A DNA stretch of 5,727 nucleotides from Nitrospira sp. (GTDB lineage: Bacteria > Nitrospirota > Nitrospiria > Nitrospirales > Nitrospiraceae), in the NCBI GenBank assembly GCA_025361385.1, contig JANYAJ010000067.1, positions 1 through 5,727 of the forward strand. The letters run 5' to 3'. The notes under the pieces are model-generated. The model was not told the origin of the DNA, did not search any database, and worked only from the letters and a program-made list of their open reading frames with translations. The translations under genes were made by a program, and so were the position numbers. Shown one piece after another: positions 1 to 5,281 of the stretch (the stretch's first letter is position 1; the number at the start of each line of letters is the position of its first letter).

Positions 1-459
1 GGCGAAGCCGAAGAATAACTCCCTGTGCTCGTTGTTTTTGGTGGCTACCACAATGGTTCCATCGGGTAGGAGGACGTCAATCTCCAGTATGGTTTCGTGG
101 ACAAACCCGTACTTGAACGAGGAGGATTCGATGCCGATTCCGGCCATTGCTCCGCCAATGGTAATCGATTTCAGTTGGGGGACGACGGCAGGCATGAGCT
201 GGAACGGCAGCGTTTCACGGACGAGGTCCTCATAGGTCGTCATGCCTTCCACTTCTGCGTAGCGTCCGTTCTCGTCAACGTGGATGACGTGATTGAAGTG
301 TCGCACATCCAGTCTGTGCCGCGGCTCAGCGGTACGCGGACGGAACAGATTCGATGTGGATTTTTCGAGGGCGAGGGATTCGGGCGTGCGTGACGCGCGA
401 AGAGCCGCGATCAACGACTCCCGTTTGCGGGCATGGTCTTCATGCGAGATCATGGCCAT
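1..459 (-). CDS. FAD-binding oxidoreductase, DHCR24-like (partial, N-terminal 153 residues)
   Basis: The minus-strand frame is open from the ATG at 459-457 to the window edge, so the C-terminus is missing. Residues about 55-145 resemble the first half of an FAD_binding_4 (PCMH-type) domain: a run VDENGRYAEVEGMTTYEDLV, then PAVVPQLKSITIGGA (90-104), then GIGIESSSFKYG (107-118) and an EIDVLLPDGTIV strand (126-137). The GG..AGIGIESSS..YG signature is typical of delta24-sterol reductase (DHCR24)-like flavoproteins, including bacterial enzymes that act on phospholipid acyl chains. The ATG overlaps the cfa stop codon (TAATG on the minus strand) and has no clear Shine-Dalgarno sequence, so translational coupling to cfa is likely. 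A second ATG lies two codons in (453-451). Family assignment is firm. Reduction of a methylene-fatty acyl intermediate, as in TmsA/BfaA, is inferred from the neighbour and not proven; another FAD-linked oxidase is possible. Confidence 0.87.
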   Translation of the reverse strand, partial: MAMISHEDHARKRESLIAALRASRTPESLALEKSTSNLFRPRTAEPRHRLDVRHFNHVIHVDENGRYAEVEGMTTYEDLVRETLPFQLMPAVVPQLKSITIGGAMAGIGIESSSFKYGFVHETILEIDVLLPDGTIVVATKNNEHRELFFGFA

Positions 460-1568
460 TACCGCACGGTTTCGTAGCCGCCTATCAGCCCGCGCTTCGA
501 CATGACAATTTGCCAGAGGTGGATGGTCCTGGCGCGGAATGCCCCCGCGAGGGAGAGCAGATAGTAGCGCCACATGCGGGAGAAGCGCTCATCGAATGTG
601 GATTGCCAATGCCTCCGATGCTCGTCAACATTGCTCTGCCATGCCAGGAGTGTGCGGTCATAATCCGTCCCGAAATTATGCCAGTCCTCCATGACAAAGA
701 GTCCTTCCATCGCGGCGCTCAGTTGCGCGACAGAGGGGAGCATGCCGCCCGGGAAGATGTATTTGTCGAACCAGGGATCGCCGGTGGTGACGGAGGCATT
801 GTTCCCGATGCTGTGCAGCAGAAACAGGCCATGTGGTTTGACGGTCCTGTGGGCCACTTCCATGAGGTCGCGGTAGTTCTTATATCCCACATGTTCGCAG
901 ATCCCGATGGCGGCGACCTTGTCGAACTCCCCCGTCGCTTCACGGTAGTCCATAAGTCTGATCTCAACGGGAAGTCCAGCACACCAGCGCCGCGCGTAGG
1001 CGACTTGCTGCTCGGAAATGTTATAGGCGACGACCGAGCACCCATAGTTGGATGCCGCGAAATGAGCAAAGCCTCCCCAGCCGCACCCCAGCTCTAACAC
1101 ACGTTCACCTTTCTTGAGCTGCAGCTTCCGGCATATGAGATCTAATTTTTGCTCCTGTGCCTCCGCCAGGTTCTTCGTCCCTTTCCAGTAGGCACAGGTA
1201 TATTGCATGTGGGGGCCAAGCATCTGTTCATAGAACTCATTGCTGAGGTCGTAGTGCTGTTGGGCTACTCTGGTTGAGCGCCGCCGATTCTGCATGTTGA
1301 ACAGACGAGCTTTGAGGGCGTTCAGGATGAGGCGCTTATCGCGCACGGCGTTGTCGAGGTCGGCGAGATGGAATTTGAAGAAAAATTCATCGAGCTGATT
1401 GGCATCCCACCAGCCATCCATGTAGGACTCACCGAGTCCAAGCGAACCCTCGGTCAGGATACGATCGTAGAATCGATCATGGTGTACCTGGATATCCCCC
1501 GGGTGAGACCCATTGATGTGCACATGGGCCTTCTCGAGCAACTCTTGAACAACATGCTGCGGATTCAT
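459..1568 (-). CDS. cfa: Cyclopropane-fatty-acyl-phospholipid synthase family SAM methyltransferase
   Basis: This 369-residue protein aligns along its whole length with E. coli Cfa (382 aa), with blocks such as EGSLGLGESYMDGWW, VMEDWHNFG and GAFRAR. The N-terminal lipid-binding domain (about 1-90) is followed by a class I SAM-methyltransferase fold with motif I LELGCGWGG (158-166). The E. coli bicarbonate-site residues C139, E239, H266, I268 and Y317 correspond, at a constant offset of 14, to C125, E225, H252, I254 and Y303; all are present. Family members transfer a methyl group from S-adenosylmethionine to the cis double bond of phospholipid acyl chains at the inner membrane. The ATG at 1568 is chosen because AGAGGG lies about 9 nt upstream; an in-frame TTG at 1598 would add ten unalignable residues. 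The gene lies 121 bp downstream of the desaturase and overlaps the FAD oxidoreductase start, so the product may be either a cyclopropane or a methyl-branched chain. Confidence 0.95.
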   Translation of the reverse strand: MNPQHVVQELLEKAHVHINGSHPGDIQVHHDRFYDRILTEGSLGLGESYMDGWWDANQLDEFFFKFHLADLDNAVRDKRLILNALKARLFNMQNRRRSTRVAQQHYDLSNEFYEQMLGPHMQYTCAYWKGTKNLAEAQEQKLDLICRKLQLKKGERVLELGCGWGGFAHFAASNYGCSVVAYNISEQQVAYARRWCAGLPVEIRLMDYREATGEFDKVAAIGICEHVGYKNYRDLMEVAHRTVKPHGLFLLHSIGNNASVTTGDPWFDKYIFPGGMLPSVAQLSAAMEGLFVMEDWHNFGTDYDRTLLAWQSNVDEHRRHWQSTFDERFSRMWRYYLLSLAGAFRARTIHLWQIVMSKRGLIGGYETVR

Positions 1569-1616
1569 AAAGCAGACCCTCTTTTCCCCGCCAGGCAAGT
1601 GGGTTGATTCAGGCAG

Positions 1617-1648
1617 ATCGTGGCTTGTGCGTCGATATGAGCCACGAT
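1617..1648. repeat. Perfect 9-bp inverted repeat between desaturase and cfa
   Basis: ATCGTGGCT (1617-1625) and AGCCACGAT (1640-1648) are exact reverse complements separated by 14 nt. In the minus-strand transcript this would form a hairpin about 49 nt upstream of the cfa ATG and about 42 nt after the desaturase stop. No T-run follows on either strand, so it is not a typical intrinsic terminator. It could be an mRNA processing or attenuation element, or an operator of dyad symmetry. The repeat is seen directly; its function is unknown. Confidence 0.55.
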
Positions 1649-1689
1649 GGAGAACGACATAACATGCGCTGCCGTCACGAGGAGTCTCG

Positions 1690-2571
1690 CTACAAGATGG
1701 AGATATGTTCCGTCGCGAGGATGGCGGCTTTGATATGGGCCGGCGGCGTTCGCAGGTCCCAGACGATCCCGAACCAGGAGAGGGCCGTCAAGACGTAGTA
1801 GGAGAAGTCCACTTCCCACCACAACCAGCCCTGATTGACCGACGATTGGTAGTAATGGTGGTTATTGTGCCAGCCTTCTCCACAGCAGAGCACCGCTAGG
1901 ATGAAACTGTTCTTGCTTCCATCGCGGGAGTTATATCGAACCCGCCCGACGATGTGCGTCAGAGAATTGATAAAGAATGTGCAATGATAGAGGATGGTGG
2001 TGGACACGAAGAATCCCCAGACCAGTCCCGGGAGTCCCCACAGCGCATACATCGTCAGCGCGTAGAGCAAGGGCGGAATGACGTGAAAGCGGTTGAGGAA
2101 GCGCAGCTCGGGATATTTTACCAGGTCCTTCACGACCGTGAAATCGGTCTCGACATATTCGTCAGACAACAGCCATCCGACATGGGAATACCAGAACCCT
2201 CGTTGCAGCGGGGAATGGCGATCTTCTTCCCGGTCTGAGTGCTTGTGGTGGTGCCGATGGTGTGAGGCCCACCAGAGCACACCTTTCTGTGCAGAGGTCA
2301 TGGCGAAAAAGGCCAGGAGAAACTGGAAGGCCCGGCTGGTCTTGTAGGAGCGGTGTGAGAAATAGCGGTGATAGCCTGCCGTGATGGCGACCATTCTCAG
2401 GTAATAGCTCCCCAGGGCCAGCGCGACCCACTCCACGCTGATTCCGGTCTGAATGACCCATAGGCACATCAGGTGGATGGTGAGGAAGGGGATTGCGCCT
2501 TTCCATTTGAGCTGTTTCGCGGTCACATCCTGATCGAGGGAACCGACGGAGTCGCACGACAGTCTATTCAT
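1690..2571 (-). CDS. Membrane fatty acyl desaturase (acyl-CoA delta-9 desaturase-like)
   Basis: This 293-residue integral membrane protein belongs to the OLE1/SCD/DesC-type fatty acid desaturase family, which uses a di-iron centre, O2 and an electron donor to insert a cis double bond into acyl chains. All metal-binding motifs are present: HRYFSH (68-73), HRHHH (105-109), NSLTH (202-206) and HNNHH (235-239). They match the nine histidines and one asparagine known in mammalian SCD1. Hydrophobic segments at about 27-62, 82-98, 163-200 and 256-271 fit the usual four-helix membrane domain. There is no fused cytochrome b5 or ferredoxin domain, so the electron donor must come from elsewhere. The ATG at 2571 has only a weak GATGAG ribosome-binding site. 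The position of the double bond cannot be read from sequence. Placement upstream of cfa on the same strand suggests it may supply the unsaturated substrate for the methyltransferase. Confidence 0.94.
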   Translation of the reverse strand: MNRLSCDSVGSLDQDVTAKQLKWKGAIPFLTIHLMCLWVIQTGISVEWVALALGSYYLRMVAITAGYHRYFSHRSYKTSRAFQFLLAFFAMTSAQKGVLWWASHHRHHHKHSDREEDRHSPLQRGFWYSHVGWLLSDEYVETDFTVVKDLVKYPELRFLNRFHVIPPLLYALTMYALWGLPGLVWGFFVSTTILYHCTFFINSLTHIVGRVRYNSRDGSKNSFILAVLCCGEGWHNNHHYYQSSVNQGWLWWEVDFSYYVLTALSWFGIVWDLRTPPAHIKAAILATEHISIL

Positions 2572-2633
2572 ACAGGGTGCTCATCGTTGATCTTCATCCT
2601 CGAACTCAATCGTGTTTTGCAAGAAGCGGGGCC

Positions 2634-2639
2634 ATTCTA
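2634..2639 (-). promoter_or_regulatory. Candidate -10 element for the desaturase gene
   Basis: On the minus strand TAGAAT (2639-2634) matches the TATAAT consensus at five of six positions, about 63 nt upstream of the desaturase ATG. The hexamer 17 bp further upstream, TTCCTA, is a poor -35 box, so the promoter would be weak or dependent on an activator. The 251 bp gap behind ylqF makes an independent promoter for the lipid genes plausible. The assignment rests on this single short match. Confidence 0.22.
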
Positions 2640-2782
2640 CGCGATTGGCATCGGCCTAGGAAGCAAAAAAACGTCTTACACTGAGAAAATGGTTGTCGCG
2701 TCATTTTGCGGTACGTTGCGGGAGATCTGGCCGAAAAAGGCTATCTGGCTCATCGGTTCAACGAAATAGACGGGAACGATAC

Positions 2783-2806
2783 AGACCGGAGGCAATGAGC
2801 CGGTCT
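2783..2806. repeat. 7-bp inverted repeat downstream of ylqF
   Basis: AGACCGG (2783-2789) and CCGGTCT (2800-2806) pair across a 10-nt loop, 16 bp beyond the ylqF stop codon. In the minus-strand transcript the stem is followed by GTATCGTTC and not by a T-run, so any terminator role is weak. The plus strand continues with TTAT. It may protect or end the ylqF mRNA. The remaining 2572-2782 stretch shows no credible gene. Confidence 0.35.
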
Positions 2807-2822
2807 TTATGCAGCACAGTCG

Positions 2823-3686
2823 TTATTGAGGTCGCGTGTCTGGCGACGACTCAGGCGTCTCCAGGCTGGTACGGCCCAATGTGCCGTTGCGGTAGTCCAA
2901 CAGGAGAATTCTCGCCGCCTTGTCACGGTCCAGCCCGCCGCCGCTCCTGGTCAGCAGGCAGCCGCGCTTTTTGGCGATGGCGTCGAGCACGTCCGAACTC
3001 GTCAGCCCCTCTACCGCGAAGCCGTAGCGAGCCGTGAGCCTGGCAGGATAACGCGCCAGCAGGATGGTCGCGAGAAAGTCGGCGACGGTTTCGTCATCGA
3101 CGACCTTGTGGCCCACGGCGTTGACCGTCGCGAGCAGCAGGCCGACGTTCGGATCTTTGATCGTTCCCCACAACAGACCCGGTGAATCGGTGATGGCCAT
3201 ATGGTCGTTCAGTTTGTGACGCTGTTGAACTTTGGTCACCGCCGGTTCGTCGCCCACGCGAGCGATACGGCGATTGAGGAGCCGGTTCATCAGGGTCGAT
3301 TTCCCGACGTTGGGGATTCCCATGATCAGCATACGGAGCGGTTTGACGCTGCTGTTGCGATGGGGAGCGAGCGTTTGACAGAGCTGGGGGATCTTGGCCG
3401 CGTCGCCCGCCTGACTGCACGAGAGGGCCACGGCGCTAACGTCCGGTTGCCGGTTATAGAGGTTGAGCCAGGCCTGTGTGACGGCGGGATCGGCAAGGTC
3501 GGCCTTGTTGAGTACTTTCAGACAGGGACGCTGGCGGACCAGGCGTAGTTCTTCGATCAGCGGGTTGACGCTGGCGTCCGGTATGCGCGCATCCAGCACT
3601 TCGACGATGACATCGATCACCTCCATCGTCTTGGCCGCTTCTTTGCGCGCCGCGTTCATGTGCCCGGGAAACCACTGTATAGACAT
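2823..3686 (-). CDS. ylqF: Ribosome biogenesis GTPase YlqF/RbgA
   Basis: This 287-residue circularly permuted GTPase is close in length to B. subtilis RbgA (about 282 aa), which acts late in assembly of the 50S ribosomal subunit. The GTPase motifs occur in the permuted order G4-G5-G1-G2-G3: NKAD (60-63), SC (89-90), GIPNVGKST (123-131), a threonine in PAVTK (T151) and DSPG (167-170). The N-terminal WFPGHM carries H9, the histidine known to be needed for GTP hydrolysis in RbgA. The C-terminal helical domain (about 180-265), which binds RNA in the family, is followed by a proline/serine-rich tail. The ATG at 3686 begins exactly at the family's conserved N-terminus although no clear Shine-Dalgarno sequence precedes it. 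The gene is divergent from chaA and is probably unrelated to the lipid genes on the same strand. Confidence 0.95.
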   Translation of the reverse strand: MSIQWFPGHMNAARKEAAKTMEVIDVIVEVLDARIPDASVNPLIEELRLVRQRPCLKVLNKADLADPAVTQAWLNLYNRQPDVSAVALSCSQAGDAAKIPQLCQTLAPHRNSSVKPLRMLIMGIPNVGKSTLMNRLLNRRIARVGDEPAVTKVQQRHKLNDHMAITDSPGLLWGTIKDPNVGLLLATVNAVGHKVVDDETVADFLATILLARYPARLTARYGFAVEGLTSSDVLDAIAKKRGCLLTRSGGGLDRDKAARILLLDYRNGTLGRTSLETPESSPDTRPQ

Positions 3687-3750
3687 GGGAAACAGGCTTT
3701 CTGAGAAAAAGAATTATGGTCCCGACTGCGGGGATGCGTTCGGTCTGCTT

Positions 3751-3759
3751 ATCGTACCA
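3751..3759 (-). promoter_or_regulatory. Candidate extended -10 promoter for ylqF
   Basis: On the minus strand TGGTACGAT (3759-3751) fits the extended -10 pattern TGnTATAAT, with T1, A2, A5 and T6 of the hexamer matching. No good -35 hexamer lies 17 bp upstream, which extended -10 promoters can tolerate. It would start the transcript about 57 nt before the ylqF ATG. This rests on a single motif match. Confidence 0.25.
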
Positions 3760-3901
3760 TCCCTCCGCATCTTAGTAGTAAGTCGCTCTCCATTGAAAGC
3801 GAACAATAGGGCAGGTCATGTATTGAAGGTGAGGTTCCTTTCTGCTGATCGAGCCGCCCGGCGAGGCACTGGTACGTTCCGTTATCGAGGCGGTGGCCTC
3901 G

Positions 3902-3930
3902 TTGACAGGCCTCCGGCAAGTCAGTAGCCT
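3902..3930 (+). promoter_or_regulatory. Candidate sigma70-type promoter for chaA
   Basis: A perfect TTGACA (3902-3907) is followed after 17 bp by TAGCCT (3925-3930), which keeps the three most conserved -10 bases (T1, A2, T6). Transcription would begin near 3937 and leave a leader of about 108 nt before the ATG at 4045. A 6-bp stem with a 4-nt loop (CGAGGC, GGTG, GCCTCG; 3886-3901) abuts the -35 box and could be an operator-like dyad. Confidence 0.4.
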
Positions 3931-3948
3931 ACATCCGGCTCTGACGGG

Positions 3949-3975
3949 CCCCTGTATGCCAATGACACGCAGGGG
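3949..3975 (+). repeat. Hairpin in the predicted chaA leader
   Basis: CCCCTG (3949-3954) and CAGGGG (3970-3975) can pair across a 15-nt loop, inside the leader expected from the candidate promoter. The 3' arm immediately precedes an upstream in-frame ATG (3976), so the stem would hide any initiation there. It has too little structure to call a riboswitch. Confidence 0.3.
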
Positions 3976-4044
3976 ATGTTGCTCCAGCGCCGCGTTGTGT
4001 GTGCGCTTACCATACCGATGCAGACTCTGATTGGAATCATCTCG

Positions 4045-5223
4045 ATGAAGACATCGCACCCGCAGCCGGCTGCTGCGCTTCCTCCGCACAACGGATCGCG
4101 TCTAAGTCTCCTGAATGTGGCTCAGCGGGAATGGCCGCTTCTGAGCAGCATCGTGACGGCGGCGGCGTTCCTCGCCTTCGGTCAAGGGTGGCTGGCCGAC
4201 CTGTCCAACCCCGCCTGGTTTGCATTCGTTCTGCTGTGGCTGTTCGGCGTCGTCCTGCTCTCGGCGTTCGCGGTCGTTCGCCATGCGGAGGTGCTGGCCG
4301 TCAAGCTCGGCGAGCCCCTCGGGACGCTCGTTCTCACGCTGTCCGTAACCGGCATCGAAGTCATGATGATCGCGGCGGTGATGTATACCGCTGAAGGCGG
4401 TTCGTCGTTGGCCCGCGATGCCATGTTTGCGGTGGTGATGATCGTCTTGAACGGCATGGTCGGTTTGTCGCTCCTGTTGGGCGGCTTGCGGTACCACGAA
4501 CAGACATACAATCTTCAAGGCGCCAACGCGTTTCTGGCGGTCATTGTGCCGTTGGCCGTGCTTGGTCTCATCCTGCCGAACTTTACGACGTCGTCTCCCG
4601 GTCCCACCCTCTCGCCGTTTCAAGCCGTGTTTCTCATCGTCATGTCGATCGGGCTGTACGGGGTGTTTCTGGCGATCCAGAACTTACGCCACCGTAACTA
4701 TTTCGTGTCTCCTGAGTCGGAAGATGCCGTCGCGGGACCGCCTCACGGGCAGGGTGAACATTGTGAGCATTGCTCTGTCGGGTATCACACCCTCTTCTTG
4801 CTGCTGTATCTCGCCCCGCTTGTCGTGTTGAGCAAGCAGATGGCGGTGCCGATCAATTTTGCCATCCATAAGTGGGGCGCGCCATCGGCATTGGGAGGTT
4901 TTTTGGTCGCCGTGCTGATTCTGGCTCCGGAGTCGCTCGGCGCGGCGCGCGCCGCGCTGGCGAACCAGCTTCAGCGGTCCGTCAATGTGCTGTTGGGATC
5001 CGTGCTGGCCACGATCAGTCTCACCATTCCGGCTGTTCTGACGATCGGGTTCCTCACAGGCAAGACCATCACTCTGGGACTTGGTCCCGTCGATATGACC
5101 CTGTTGCTGCTGACCTTGGGGCTCAGCACCTTGACCTTCGGCAGCTCACGAACGAATGTCTTGCTCGGTGCCGTACACTTGCTGCTGTTTCTGGCCTATC
5201 TCATGCTTATTTTCGAGGGCTAA
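4045..5223 (+). CDS. chaA: ChaA-type Ca2+(Na+,K+)/H+ antiporter
   Basis: This 392-residue, strongly hydrophobic protein with about ten to eleven membrane segments aligns with E. coli ChaA (366 aa), an inner-membrane antiporter that exports Na+, Ca2+ or K+ in exchange for protons. Both alpha repeats of the cation/Ca2+ exchanger superfamily are visible: GEPLGTLVLTLSVTGIEV (89-106, with acidic E105) and LILAPESLGAARAAL (291-305, with E296), followed by QRSVNVLLGSVLATISLT. The C-terminus SSRTNVLLGAVHLLLFLAYL also matches ChaA closely. The central cytoplasmic loop, acidic in E. coli, here reads PHGQGEHCEHCSVGYH (233-248) with four His and two Cys. The ATG at 4045 is chosen because TGGAA lies upstream and the length fits; in-frame ATGs at 3976 and 4018 would add up to 23 residues without homology. 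The actual substrate is not determined by sequence. Confidence 0.93.
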   Translation: MKTSHPQPAAALPPHNGSRLSLLNVAQREWPLLSSIVTAAAFLAFGQGWLADLSNPAWFAFVLLWLFGVVLLSAFAVVRHAEVLAVKLGEPLGTLVLTLSVTGIEVMMIAAVMYTAEGGSSLARDAMFAVVMIVLNGMVGLSLLLGGLRYHEQTYNLQGANAFLAVIVPLAVLGLILPNFTTSSPGPTLSPFQAVFLIVMSIGLYGVFLAIQNLRHRNYFVSPESEDAVAGPPHGQGEHCEHCSVGYHTLFLLLYLAPLVVLSKQMAVPINFAIHKWGAPSALGGFLVAVLILAPESLGAARAALANQLQRSVNVLLGSVLATISLTIPAVLTIGFLTGKTITLGLGPVDMTLLLLTLGLSTLTFGSSRTNVLLGAVHLLLFLAYLMLIFEG

Positions 5224-5241
5224 CGGCGCAGATCTGCTTCT

Positions 5242-5258
5242 TCACTCGGCGGGAGTGA
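5242..5258 (+). terminator. Weak hairpin after chaA, possible terminator
   Basis: TCACTC (5242-5247), loop GGCGG, GAGTGA (5253-5258) form a 6-bp stem 18 nt after the chaA stop. Only CACTTTCC follows, so termination would be inefficient, and read-through into the next gene 58 bp downstream of chaA is likely. Confidence 0.25.
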
Positions 5259-5281
5259 CACTTTCCCCGGGAGATCATGTC

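Larger units (their letters stand above)
3687..4044. other. Divergent intergenic region between ylqF and chaA
   Basis: This 358 bp stretch carries no convincing gene. It must hold the start signals for both flanking genes. I see a possible extended -10 for ylqF, a consensus -35 for chaA, and small dyads: a 6-bp stem with a 4-nt loop at 3886-3901, a 6-bp stem at 3949-3975, and a weak CCCG/CGGG hairpin near 3721-3732. An open frame of about 105 codons on the minus strand (3772-4089) has low-complexity arginine-rich content, overlaps the chaA start and resembles no protein I know, so I treat it as chance. Confidence 0.6.

Noticed and set aside
354..1097. Plus-strand open frame of 247 codons antisense to cfa
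   Set aside because: It lies opposite a well-supported cfa gene, has no recognisable domain, and its composition is what a mirrored GC-rich gene gives.
1569..1598. TTG-initiated N-terminal extension of cfa by ten residues
   Set aside because: The ATG at 1568 has a better ribosome-binding site, and the extra residues do not align with Cfa proteins; the AGAGGG element lies inside the extension.
2721..2746. Imperfect hairpin AGAT..GCC / GGC..ATCT around a GAAAAA loop
   Set aside because: It has a 3-bp and a 4-bp helix separated by an internal loop and no T-run on the transcript strand, so it is too weak to call a terminator.
2473..2769. Plus-strand frame of 98 codons spanning the desaturase start and the gap
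   Set aside because: Half of it is antisense to the desaturase, and the rest shows no domain or start signal.
3976..4044. Longer chaA start at the ATG at 3976
   Set aside because: AGGGG abuts the ATG directly, which is too close for a ribosome-binding site, and the 23 added residues have no counterpart in ChaA.
3772..4089. Minus-strand open frame of 105 codons in the divergent gap
   Set aside because: It overlaps the chaA start and candidate promoter, has no ribosome-binding site I can support, and its sequence looks non-protein-like.
4102..4623. Minus-strand open frame of 173 codons within chaA
   Set aside because: It is arginine- and glutamine-rich with no hydrophobic core or known motif, and it is the shadow of the antiporter coding strand.
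5228..5237. 10-bp palindrome GCAGATCTGC just after chaA
   Set aside because: A single short palindrome of this size is expected by chance, and no second copy or spacing pattern supports an operator.
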